The notes below the pieces were generated by a model that saw only the letters and a program-made list of their open reading frames with translations, was not told where the DNA came from and ran no database searches. A stretch of DNA of 64,000 nucleotides, taken from contig NZ_FRAX01000003.1 in the NCBI RefSeq assembly GCF_900142465.1, positions 248,001-312,000 of the forward strand, in the 5' to 3' direction. The position numbers and the translations under genes were made by a program. The DNA is from Fibrobacter sp. UWH6. Lineage in GTDB: Bacteria; Fibrobacterota; Fibrobacteria; Fibrobacterales; Fibrobacteraceae. Numbering within the stretch: the stretch's first letter is position 1; each line of letters opens with the position of its first letter. Below, in pieces: positions 1-8,602 of the stretch.

Positions 1-175
1 AAAGAAGGCTGCCGAAGCTCAGGCAAAGGCTGAAGCTGAAGAACGCGCCAAGATGGAATCCGAATCCATGGGTTCTGCAAAGACCACCATCATGGAAAAT
101 CCCTGGGAATTCCTGATTGTCTCTGCAGCATTCGTTGCATCCGTCCTCGTCATCATCTTCACCGGCAAGGATTAA
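1..175 (+). CDS. C-terminal end of an unidentified membrane-anchored protein (5' truncated)
   Basis: An open frame runs in from the left edge (codons begin at base 2) and stops with TAA at 173-175. The visible 57 residues start with a Lys/Ala/Glu-rich stretch likely to be helical or coiled coil. A short linker follows, then about 18 hydrophobic residues near the C-terminus (LIVSAAFVASVLVIIF) and the charged end TGKD. This looks like a C-terminal membrane anchor. The family cannot be named from this fragment. Codon use matches the neighbouring genes. A strong hairpin terminator 56 bp downstream (231-263) fits the end of its transcript. Confidence 0.7.
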   Translation, partial: KKAAEAQAKAEAEERAKMESESMGSAKTTIMENPWEFLIVSAAFVASVLVIIFTGKD

Positions 176-230
176 TGACCGTTCGCATAAAACGTCTGGT
201 CTAGTACCTGCGTCAATGCACACTCTCATA

Positions 231-263
231 AGAAAAGACTCCGCTTATCACGGAGTCTTTTCT
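231..263 (+). terminator. Intrinsic terminator after the first gene
   Basis: A 13-bp perfect stem (231-243 with 251-263) has a 7-base loop CTTATCA. The right arm ends in a T-rich run. It lies downstream of the gene ending at 175 and inside the first repeat unit. Confidence 0.8.
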
Positions 264-317
264 TATTCACGGTACAAGACAAAGGAGGGCTACGCCCCCC
301 TTAAAATCTCCCCTGCT

Positions 318-345
318 AAAAACCTGTCCCCAAAGGCAGGTTTTT
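318..345. terminator. Second hairpin terminator in the same spacer
   Basis: A 9-bp perfect stem AAAAACCTG (318-326) pairs with CAGGTTTTT (337-345). The U-rich arm gives it terminator character in both directions. It may back up the terminator at 231-263. Confidence 0.6.
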
Positions 346-543
346 GCGTTTTTGACCGTTCGCATAAAAAGACTGGTCTAGTGCCTGCGTCTTGGCCCAA
401 TCTCGCTAGATGAGACAAAGGAGGGCCACGATCCGCTAGGGAGGTGTTTTTTTTTCGCCAATTCATTATGACGTTTATTTTATGAGCGTCAGGAAGCATT
501 AACGAAACCTCCTGCATGACAGCGGTTTTCTTTATGCGGAAAA

Positions 544-564
544 GGCCCGGTTTAACACCGGGCC
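544..564 (-). terminator. Hairpin terminator for the minus-strand lipoprotein gene
   Basis: An 8-bp GC-rich stem GGCCCGGT (544-551) pairs with ACCGGGCC (557-564) around a 5-base loop. On the minus strand a short T run follows. It lies 45 bp beyond the stop codon of the gene at 609-1715. Confidence 0.65.
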
Positions 565-608
565 CTTGTCCATAAGGTTTGCTTTACCTTTCCGCTTTCA
601 CCTATATA

Positions 609-1715
609 CTAGTAAGTGACGTAGCAAAGTACGTTCATGGAAGCGCTAACCGTGATCTTGGTTCCGGCGGCAGAACCGTCGGTACAAGCAGCAGGAGTAA
701 GGTTTGCAGAGTAGTCAATGGTGTATTCCTCGCCATCGATATTCAGAAGGATTCCATTTCCGCTACCACCGCAGACCAGGCCACAGTTAACAGCTTGAGG
801 CGGATACTGGGCAACGATGGTTTCGCCACCCGGGAAGGCCTTGGAAGAGTCTGCCATGGAGTGAGCCATAACCACATCAACCTGATTGGGGTCAACCACG
901 GTAACCGGGTCACAGCTATAGGTCTGCACGGTTTTGTCTTCGTTGGTGACGGACACAGAAACCTTAACAGACTTCTTATGCATTTCGCCAGTTGCGGTCA
1001 TAGAAGCCGAGGCACCAGATCCAGAAATAGCACCATCATCGGAACTCCAGCTATAGCCGGTAATCTTGGATTCGGATTCAGCAACCACATTCCAGCTCAT
1101 GGTTTCGCCAGCATTGACAGAAGCCTTTTCGGCGGAGCAGGATTTCACCACAATGGGCACGCCCTGAACCTGCAAGGAACCGCACTGCACTTCGCTACCA
1201 TCGACATTCAGGGTCGCAGTATAGATGCCGGATTCGGTATAGGTGATGTTCACGGAATTCATGCCGTTACCGGAAACAGTCTTATTCAGTTCCGGGAACT
1301 TCCAGACGAAGGGAGACATGATCGCATCGAAGACATCGCCGGATTCACGATAGAAGGACCAAGTGGCAATTTCACCTTTTTGAATAACGTCTGTAGAAGG
1401 AGAGCAGGATCCGTTCACGACGCCAGAGGGTTCGTTAAGCACTTCGTCAGAGCTTGCGGTTTCGGATTTCTTGGCGGAAGAGGACCTTGCCTGCTGTTGC
1501 GCAGCGGAAGAGGCCGGACCAACGTCAGAACCGGAATCAGGGGTAGCGTCGGAATTGGAACTGGTCACAACATCTACTCCGGCACTGGAGTAAACATTGG
1601 CTTCGTGAGAAGGTTCGTTAGCACTTGTAGCATCTTCGCCACATGCCGCCAAACCAAAGGCAAGACCGGCCGCCACTAAAGAAAAGTTTTTTGTAAGATT
1701 GCCAAACACAGTCAT
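609..1715 (-). CDS. Secreted lipoprotein with two PKD/Ig-like domains
   Basis: 368 residues from the ATG at 1715. This start places a short basic N-terminus, a hydrophobic stretch and the lipobox GLAAC near residues 14-25; the open frame continues upstream but would bury the signal peptide. A Ser/Ala/Asp-rich linker (about residues 25-100) leads to two beta-sandwich-like segments. Each has PKD/Ig hallmarks: a Cys-Ser start, a WSF or YSWSS core, and an alternating strand pattern ending in a Cys-containing strand. The C-terminus, CYVTY, is a final strand. No enzymatic motif is seen. It is transcribed away from the GH9 cellulase at 1846, so the two share an upstream region. A surface role near cellulose degradation is inference from position only. 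No clear ribosome binding site is visible. Confidence 0.75.
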   Translation of the reverse strand: MTVFGNLTKNFSLVAAGLAFGLAACGEDATSANEPSHEANVYSSAGVDVVTSSNSDATPDSGSDVGPASSAAQQQARSSSAKKSETASSDEVLNEPSGVVNGSCSPSTDVIQKGEIATWSFYRESGDVFDAIMSPFVWKFPELNKTVSGNGMNSVNITYTESGIYTATLNVDGSEVQCGSLQVQGVPIVVKSCSAEKASVNAGETMSWNVVAESESKITGYSWSSDDGAISGSGASASMTATGEMHKKSVKVSVSVTNEDKTVQTYSCDPVTVVDPNQVDVVMAHSMADSSKAFPGGETIVAQYPPQAVNCGLVCGGSGNGILLNIDGEEYTIDYSANLTPAACTDGSAAGTKITVSASMNVLCYVTY

Positions 1716-1845
1716 GCATGTAAATATAGATAAAAAACACGTTTTTTCACCTTTTAGTCTTTGTAATTTTTTTTCGGTGAAACAAGTCACGAAAAAAAGG
1801 CTATCTTGTTCCCGTGTTGATGGGATTTTTTCTAAAGGAGGCTTT
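1716..1845. promoter_or_regulatory. Divergent promoter region, lipoprotein and GH9 cellulase
   Basis: A 130-bp AT-rich gap lies between divergent starts. On the plus strand a strong ribosome binding site, AAAGGAGG (1834-1841), lies 4 bases before the ATG at 1846 and settles that start. A possible -10 element TATCTT is at 1802-1807. A tract of A/T runs fills the middle. No -24/-12 sigma54 pattern was found here. Confidence 0.6.
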
Positions 1846-4800
1846 ATGCCGTTTTTTGTTGTACCCGTATTGTTGCTAGCGACAGCGTTGTTCGCTGTAG
1901 AACAGGAGCAACCGACCCCGTACGATCTGATTCGACCTATTTGGCCGATGACGTGGGATACCGCCGCTACTGATGAAGGCGGTACCGTACAGAGTTTTAG
2001 TAAGTACGTGCCCAACGCAAAGAAGCACAATACTGTGCCCGCAGTCGGTTCCATGCCTCAGGACTTCGTTCCCAACGGACTGATTCCTGACTCCCTGAAC
2101 CAGGCATTCCGCGACGCGCAAAACCTCCGCATCGGTCGTATCCGTATTAACCAGGCAGGCTACCTGCCCGACGATCCGGAAATGCAGTTCTACTACGTTT
2201 CTGACGGAAACTGTACCGAAACCTATTCCGTCGTTGACCTGGATGGTAACGAAGTGGCCAAGGGTGGTACCTTCATGTCGTCTGGTCTGACAACGACCTC
2301 TTCCTGGAACATTAAGGCTGGTACCGACGCCGCAACAGCCAACCAGGGCCGCTATACATCCTCTGCCGACGCTCCCGAAGGCAAGGTCTGTATCGGTAAC
2401 CTGACCCAGCTTGCCGGTGGCCTCGCCCAGGACACCCGCTACCGCGTGAAGGTCCTCAAGCAGTACTCATCAACATTCATCATCAGCCCCCGCGTTTACT
2501 CCATGGTTCGCGACGCCTTGCTGAAGTTCTACGGCGTCAACCGAAGCGGTAACTCTGAATCCTGGTTCCACAAGCCCAGCCATACCAAGGATGGTGGTGG
2601 CCCCGTGGTCAACAACATTACCGCTGGTGCAGCAGCAACCCCCATCTCCCCCAAGGAAGGCGACCTCCAAGGTGGCTGGTACGACTGCGGTGACCATCTT
2701 AAGGAATCTTACACCCAGGCTTATGCATTCATGGTTCTTGCCATTACCGCCGCCGGCAACCCGGATCGCGACGATGACAACTACGCCTACAACCACGCCG
2801 AAACAGTCAACACCGACGGTATTCCCGACATTCTCCGCGAAGCCAAGCATGGTGCAGACTACTTCCTGAGAGCTTACCGCGTAGCTGGCGGCATTGTAGA
2901 CAATATGCCTGTTTCTGTGGGTAACTTCGGCGCTGACCACGGCTGGTGGGGCAGACCGGAAAACCAGGACGCCCTTCCCGCAACCTTGAAGGGTAGAGGA
3001 GGTCCTCATGAACGTGACGTCCGTCTGGGTGAACTGGGCGCCAACGTTTCTAGTGAAATTGCAGCAGGTCTCGCTATTCTCGGTAAGGAATACGCCTTCT
3101 ACGACAAGGCTTTCGCCGACTCCTGTAAGATGGCAGCCGTAGCTATCTATGAATTCGCAAGAGCTCTCGCTCTGGACCAGCCGACCTACGGCAATGGTTT
3201 GAAGTTCAACAACAACAAGGAAAAGGGCGAATGGGGCACTCCCGCCTATAGCGGAAGCAACTCCTACATCGACGATATCAGTATCGCAGCAGTAGCCCTG
3301 CATTATGGAACCTACCCCGATTCCGGTATGAAGTACCTTAACGATGCCGTAGAAGACAAGACCATCGGTACCGATCAGGAACCTGGCGTAGGCTTCTTCC
3401 GCGGTGGCTGGATGGCAGCCAAGCGTGACGGTATGCGTAAGAGCAGTAACACCGACTGGGCAAACGTTCAGACCTACGCCCTGTACGGTTTCTACAAGCT
3501 CCTCCTCAAGAACGACAGTATTTCTACCCATTACGGAATCACTCACGACGAACGTCTCTGGTATGCAGAAAACGTCGCCTTCATGTTGGCTAACAACGTA
3601 GCAGCCCGTTCCGGCACAGGCTCCACCTCTATTCCTATTCCGAACCCCAGCGATGGAACCAAGAACGTTTCTGCAAGCGACCTCTGGTACCAGATGCAGA
3701 CTCAGATGGCCTGGATTTACAACCGCTACCAGGCAGGCAACATCTTTGACGTGTTCGCATACGCAGACGTAACCAAGGACCTGGAAGGAGTTAGACTTCC
3801 CCAGAAGGGCGTTCAGAACTGGAATTCCGAAAAGATGAAGCAGCTCGGTATCAACCAGCTGAACTACCTCTTCGGTGTGAACCCCTGGGATATTTCCTTT
3901 ATGATCGGCGTGGGCGACAAGAGCGACAACCACCCCCATCATCGTGCAGCAAACCCCGAAGGCAAGAACATGCCGGGTGCTGGTTATACCTATAAGCCCC
4001 CTGTAGGCGCCTTGTTCGGCGGTGTTCCTCCCGAAGGCGACAACGAATGGGATCCGTCTACCCTGAGCTGGGAAGACTACTACAAGTCTGAAACCTGTAT
4101 CGACGCAACCGCAATGTTCCTTGCCGCAGCCTCTGCCGCCATCAAGGAAGAAGATCGCAACCGCGCACCTTCCGAAATCAATGTGGAAATTCGTTACGTC
4201 GGCTATAACAGCGCAATCATCAAGGTTGGCCAGGATGTCCGCGGCCCCGCAATGATTCTGTACAGCACCAACGAAACTGGTCCTTTCAATACTCCGGTCA
4301 AGGACACCATCAACAGTGTCACTCACGAATTCAACCTGACTGAACTCCAGAACGGAACCACTTACTACTTCAAGGTCATTTCCATTAACGCACGTAGTGA
4401 AGCCTACACCACCAAGTGGCTTGTAGACAGCACCAGCACCCCCTTCTCCTTCACGACGCTCGTAAGCCCTCCGGGCGATGCCGATATCCAGAACGTCAAG
4501 ATCTGTAACCTGACTGCAGATACCGCCGAAGTCATGTGGTACACTCCTAACGGTCAGTACGAATCCAAGGTATACTGGGATACCGAAGTCAAACCCTACG
4601 ACCAGATGATCTGCCCGGGTGCAGCAGCCCAAAGTTGCGACATCGTCGGCAACGCTGACGTTTCCGGCATCCCCACCAGTTTCCATTACGTCAAGTTCGG
4701 CGACCTGGAAGAACAGACTACCTATTATTACTGCGTCGAAAGTAACGGTTCCATCCGCTGCAACGACGACAAGGGTCAGCCCCTCAAGTTCACCACCCCC

Positions 4801-7800
4801 GTTACCCGCTACAACTTTGATGTCAGCGTCTATCAGTATGAATTCGGTGGAATGGACTTCCTGAACCTGAACCTTATCAATAATGAAGACCGTCAATTCG
4901 ACAATATCGAACTGCGTCTCTACGTGACTGCAAAGCCCGAAGAAATCGAAGCTGTTCCTGGCGTGAACAACCAGCCGGGTACTTGCCCGCTGCTGATCGA
5001 CTCCGATATCTGCCAGGCTTACGATGAAGCAGGCTTCAACAGACCTTGCGTAAATGCCGCAGGCGAAAACGTTGACGACTCTCTCCGCTATTACTTGCGT
5101 CATGCCGTTCCTGTCAAGCTGGAAGACACCTACAACCCGGCAACGGGAGAATACGACTGGTACATTCCTATCCCGCTGGGCGGAACTCTCATCAAGTCCT
5201 CTTCTCGTATGCGTGTTGACGTAGGCTTCTCTTCTGGTATCTATCAGAACAACATGTGCGAAACACTGCGTACTCCTGGCAAGAAGCGCTTCCTCGTCCC
5301 CAATACCAAGGACTGGACCTGGATGGCCCACTCTCGTGAAGTTGACGGTGCCGACTACGCAGGTGTTCCTTCCTGGGAAAAGGACCAGGGCGATATTGAA
5401 CAGGCTCCTGTGAACCCCTACATTGCAGTTTACCGCAAGGGCGAATTCATTTCTGGTTTTAGCCCCTCTTACGACGAAATGATTAACAAGCGCGCCAACT
5501 ACGAAATCACGATGAGTTTTGACGCCCCCTTCAACGTATCTAACGGTTCCTACATCCAGATTGACTCTACCACCAGCACCATGCATGTCAAGGGTCAGGC
5601 ATTCATCACCGAAAGCGGTTACGTGAATTCCATCTGGGTAAACGGTGTCGCGCTGACCAACGAACAGCTGGCCAAGGCAGCCATTTACGACAATTCTACC
5701 GGTCGTTATGCCCTGGATATTCCGGTCAAGCTGACCATCGGTACCAACAAGGTTGACATTACCGTATTTGCAGGCCCGGATCCGTCATGTTCCTACTGCG
5801 TAGAAAACGGTGGTTGCGCCTTTATCAACCGTTCCTACTACATCCAGTTCAGCAAGGGTGACCGCACTCAGAGTTCTCTGTTGCTCATTGCCCAGGATGG
5901 AAATTCCGTCTCTAGTCCGGCTCCGATCGATGGTTCCAACAAGTTCCATATCGAACTCCGCGACAAGGACAACCGCAACAATTCAACGGTAACCGTTTCT
6001 GTGCATAATTCCCGCACAAAGGATTCCGCAATTGTAACCCTGAAGAGAACTGACGAAAATCTCGGTTACTTCAGCAGCGATATGCTCAACGCCTCTGCTA
6101 GCGAAGGAGGCCTCCCCCACATTCCGTTCTACGGCGGCGACACCATCATGGTGAAATACGTCGACGCAGAAGATGAAGATGACCGCGATTCTGCCTGGTT
6201 CTACGCTGAAGCCACCAAGCCGACCCCGAAGGAAGCAGTCGTGCAGAACAATGTCTGTACTTTGACTGGCGATGCCCTGACAAGTGCAACATTGACCGTA
6301 AGCTTCGACAACGCCTCCTTTGACGGCACCGACATCATCATGGATAGTATGATTGTGGTTATGGAATCTGAAGGCTCCTCCGAAGGCGATAGATTCACCC
6401 TAGTTCCCACAGCAACGGTTACAGGCAAGGAAATATCATTCTCCGTCGCAGACTCCCTGGTTGGTGCTAACCCCGTCGGCAAGGTGATTGTCTACATGCG
6501 AGAAAAGGGCACTGCAAGTTCTGCAGAAGTCGCTCTCACCGATCGCGTAAAGCCCAAGTTGACCAGCGTCTCTATCCTCGAAAACGAAGATCATGTGAAT
6601 GCTCAGGATACCCTGAAGCTGGTATTCTCTGAACCGGTCAATATTGTTGATACCAAGAGCTGGCCTCTCTCCGTATACGAAAACCAGACTGCCGTGGATT
6701 TGAGTTCCATCAAGGTTGTCTCGGCAAAGACGGATGACAACGGCAAGAGCTGGCAGTACGTTATCGAAGGAAACGAAAACTTCGCAGTCAAGGCAGGTAA
6801 GCAGGCTGAAGTTCCCCAGGCCTTCAACATTACAGACCTGTTTGGCAATAAGCTCGCAACTTGCGCCCCCGTGACCATCATCGAAGCCGTTCGCCCCGTT
6901 CCCGTTCAGTACGCAAAGATTACTGACGTTACTGGCGATGGACAGCCCGATGAGATCTACGTGGAATTCGTAAGGGCTCTCCGCGACAAGGACATCCCGG
7001 ACACCATCGATGTATACTGGGGTAACCCGGCAGTATACCAGGCATTCACTATGCCTGTTAACGGCTGGACCATGGAGAAAATCGAAGCAGGAACCGTTAC
7101 GATCTACGACACAAAGCTGGACTCCGCAAACGGTACCTGGATCAAGGGTAGCATTCAGAAGACCTGTGTTGAATTCAAGGATATCATTGTTGTAGAAACA
7201 GATACTACCTGGAACTACACTTATCCTGCCAATGATTCTACGCTCGCGCCCACCGACAGTACCGTATTGAAGGTCGATACCACTTCTACAATGACAAAGC
7301 AGACCTGCTCTACCTACGAAACCAAGCAGGATTCCACTTTCGTCCCGAAGATCGACACCCTGGGAACCAAGGATTCTATTCTCTACCACTCCATCATCCG
7401 TGTGGCTGTTGAGAAGGGCATCTACAAGAATATGACCTACGGTTCCAACAAGGATCCCAAGACCAACGAATACAAGGGTACCGTGCGTCCCCGTCTCGGC
7501 CCCATTGAAAGCCAGATTTCCGACAATACTGCAGACCTCCATGATAACTGCGCCCCGATTCTCCTTTCTGCTCAGTGGCGAGGCTTCGACATCGGTGACG
7601 AGGAAAGAGGTTCTCAGGATGAAGTCAATCTGACCTTCTCTGAACCGATTGACACCGTATATCAGCCCCGCGTGGTGGAAAGAAGCCGCGAAGGTGCCGC
7701 AGGCGTATTCTACAGCCCCATGAATACTCCGACCCTCGCAATGATTCTTTCTTCTGGATCTTCCTCGATCCGTCTGAGTTACATGCATAAGGAAGCAGCA

Positions 7801-8508
7801 GCCATCTGGATTGGCGACTCCCTCCGCATGGTTTCTGACATAAGCCTCGGCACTCTCAGAGATATGGCAGGAAACTTCCCGGGACAGGAAACTCCCTGGG
7901 TCCCCGTCACCGGATCTGTATCCAACGTGAAGTTCACAATTGTCTCTACCGAACCGGTTACCAAGTCCAGAAACAATTATGATGTTTACTACGGCGGCAC
8001 ACCTTTTGCAAAGGGCGAAAACTTCCGTCTGACCGCAAAGAACAAGGCTGGCGAGACCATCATCCTGGCTGCAGGCGACAACGTACTCAACAAGGTAGGT
8101 TCCGCTCCGATTCCTAACTACAAGAGCGCAGGCCCTGTATTCGAAATCGAAGTCGCACTGCCCTTCGGCAACACCCGTGAATACGGTTTGGGCTTTGACC
8201 TGAGCATCTTTACAAACATCGGTGCCTATGTCATTAACACCCATTATGCCGATTCCACCAAGTACCTCAAGGATTTCATCTCTGCAGGTAGCACAATCAC
8301 CTTCTATCTGGAATGGTGCGCTCCTGAAGATTACCCCATGAGTGCCGACGGAAAGAAGATTGGTACTGGTCCTTACATCGCCAAGTTCAAGACCCATGCC
8401 TCTAGCACGGTCTTCCCGGAAGTTAAGGAAGCTGGCGACACCAGAGAAGACATCAGCGGTTCTGACACCTTCACCAAGACCTTCGGGTTTAGGCGAATCA
8501 AGCAGTAA
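1846..8508 (+). CDS. Very large secreted GH9 cellulase with Fn3-like and repeated Ig-like modules
   Basis: 2220 residues, starting at 1846 behind a strong ribosome binding site and a clear signal peptide (MPFFVVPVLLLATALFA). An Ig-like CelD_N domain (about 95-235, RINQAGYLPDD) precedes a GH9 catalytic domain (about 240-775). Visible GH9 signatures are GGWYDCGDH at 276-284 (D280 and D283 the expected catalytic aspartates, with Cys where the family usually has Ala), HPHHR at 696-700, and the acid region SETCID with E749. Two fibronectin-III-like domains follow (about 785-980). Then comes a beta-rich segment resembling a carbohydrate-binding module, and several Ig-like repeats with DVTGDGQPD-type acidic turns that may bind calcium. 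The C-terminal module ends GIGFRR-like (FGFRRIKQ) and is shared with the next gene. Expected role: secreted endo- or processive glucanase. GH9 assignment is firm; the accessory modules are unproven. Confidence 0.93.
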   Translation: MPFFVVPVLLLATALFAVEQEQPTPYDLIRPIWPMTWDTAATDEGGTVQSFSKYVPNAKKHNTVPAVGSMPQDFVPNGLIPDSLNQAFRDAQNLRIGRIRINQAGYLPDDPEMQFYYVSDGNCTETYSVVDLDGNEVAKGGTFMSSGLTTTSSWNIKAGTDAATANQGRYTSSADAPEGKVCIGNLTQLAGGLAQDTRYRVKVLKQYSSTFIISPRVYSMVRDALLKFYGVNRSGNSESWFHKPSHTKDGGGPVVNNITAGAAATPISPKEGDLQGGWYDCGDHLKESYTQAYAFMVLAITAAGNPDRDDDNYAYNHAETVNTDGIPDILREAKHGADYFLRAYRVAGGIVDNMPVSVGNFGADHGWWGRPENQDALPATLKGRGGPHERDVRLGELGANVSSEIAAGLAILGKEYAFYDKAFADSCKMAAVAIYEFARALALDQPTYGNGLKFNNNKEKGEWGTPAYSGSNSYIDDISIAAVALHYGTYPDSGMKYLNDAVEDKTIGTDQEPGVGFFRGGWMAAKRDGMRKSSNTDWANVQTYALYGFYKLLLKNDSISTHYGITHDERLWYAENVAFMLANNVAARSGTGSTSIPIPNPSDGTKNVSASDLWYQMQTQMAWIYNRYQAGNIFDVFAYADVTKDLEGVRLPQKGVQNWNSEKMKQLGINQLNYLFGVNPWDISFMIGVGDKSDNHPHHRAANPEGKNMPGAGYTYKPPVGALFGGVPPEGDNEWDPSTLSWEDYYKSETCIDATAMFLAAASAAIKEEDRNRAPSEINVEIRYVGYNSAIIKVGQDVRGPAMILYSTNETGPFNTPVKDTINSVTHEFNLTELQNGTTYYFKVISINARSEAYTTKWLVDSTSTPFSFTTLVSPPGDADIQNVKICNLTADTAEVMWYTPNGQYESKVYWDTEVKPYDQMICPGAAAQSCDIVGNADVSGIPTSFHYVKFGDLEEQTTYYYCVESNGSIRCNDDKGQPLKFTTPVTRYNFDVSVYQYEFGGMDFLNLNLINNEDRQFDNIELRLYVTAKPEEIEAVPGVNNQPGTCPLLIDSDICQAYDEAGFNRPCVNAAGENVDDSLRYYLRHAVPVKLEDTYNPATGEYDWYIPIPLGGTLIKSSSRMRVDVGFSSGIYQNNMCETLRTPGKKRFLVPNTKDWTWMAHSREVDGADYAGVPSWEKDQGDIEQAPVNPYIAVYRKGEFISGFSPSYDEMINKRANYEITMSFDAPFNVSNGSYIQIDSTTSTMHVKGQAFITESGYVNSIWVNGVALTNEQLAKAAIYDNSTGRYALDIPVKLTIGTNKVDITVFAGPDPSCSYCVENGGCAFINRSYYIQFSKGDRTQSSLLLIAQDGNSVSSPAPIDGSNKFHIELRDKDNRNNSTVTVSVHNSRTKDSAIVTLKRTDENLGYFSSDMLNASASEGGLPHIPFYGGDTIMVKYVDAEDEDDRDSAWFYAEATKPTPKEAVVQNNVCTLTGDALTSATLTVSFDNASFDGTDIIMDSMIVVMESEGSSEGDRFTLVPTATVTGKEISFSVADSLVGANPVGKVIVYMREKGTASSAEVALTDRVKPKLTSVSILENEDHVNAQDTLKLVFSEPVNIVDTKSWPLSVYENQTAVDLSSIKVVSAKTDDNGKSWQYVIEGNENFAVKAGKQAEVPQAFNITDLFGNKLATCAPVTIIEAVRPVPVQYAKITDVTGDGQPDEIYVEFVRALRDKDIPDTIDVYWGNPAVYQAFTMPVNGWTMEKIEAGTVTIYDTKLDSANGTWIKGSIQKTCVEFKDIIVVETDTTWNYTYPANDSTLAPTDSTVLKVDTTSTMTKQTCSTYETKQDSTFVPKIDTLGTKDSILYHSIIRVAVEKGIYKNMTYGSNKDPKTNEYKGTVRPRLGPIESQISDNTADLHDNCAPILLSAQWRGFDIGDEERGSQDEVNLTFSEPIDTVYQPRVVERSREGAAGVFYSPMNTPTLAMILSSGSSSIRLSYMHKEAAAIWIGDSLRMVSDISLGTLRDMAGNFPGQETPWVPVTGSVSNVKFTIVSTEPVTKSRNNYDVYYGGTPFAKGENFRLTAKNKAGETIILAAGDNVLNKVGSAPIPNYKSAGPVFEIEVALPFGNTREYGLGFDLSIFTNIGAYVINTHYADSTKYLKDFISAGSTITFYLEWCAPEDYPMSADGKKIGTGPYIAKFKTHASSTVFPEVKEAGDTREDISGSDTFTKTFGFRRIKQ

Positions 8509-8540
8509 GATGCAGGTGTTATAAAACTTATGATAGCGAG

Positions 8541-8568
8541 AGAATGTGGTCCAGAAAGACCACATTCT
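8541..8568 (+). terminator. Hairpin between the two GH9 genes
   Basis: An 11-bp perfect stem AGAATGTGGTC (8541-8551) pairs with GACCACATTCT (8558-8568) around loop CAGAAA, followed by TTTTGTGTT. It can end the first cellulase transcript or lower readthrough into the second. Confidence 0.75.
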
Positions 8569-8602
8569 TTTGTGTTATTTGAAACGGGTAGGAGTTTTTT
8601 TT

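Larger units (their letters stand above)
177..430. repeat. Two diverged copies of a non-coding direct repeat
   Basis: Positions 177-214 and 354-391 are 38-bp copies that match at about 34 positions; both begin GACCGTTCGCATAAAA and end CTGCGTC. A second block, GACAAAGGAGGGCYACG, follows each copy at 278-294 and 414-430. The spacing between blocks differs because a hairpin terminator sits inside the first unit. The stretch 176-608 holds no convincing gene. It contains these repeats and three terminator-like hairpins. The origin could be duplication of a terminator region or a decayed small element. Confidence 0.6.

Noticed and set aside
1699-1845. Earlier in-frame start of the first GH9 gene at 1699
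   Set aside because: It would lie within the divergent promoter region and mask the signal peptide; the strong ribosome binding site at 1834-1841 supports 1846.
2470-5586. Very long open frame (over 1000 codons) antisense to the first GH9 gene
   Set aside because: It has no recognisable domain or start signal. The sense strand holds clear GH9 motifs, and biased codon use leaves few antisense stops.
6436-8565. Another long antisense frame over the GH9 C-terminal region
   Set aside because: It runs through the terminator hairpin and has no protein-like pattern; shadow of the real gene.
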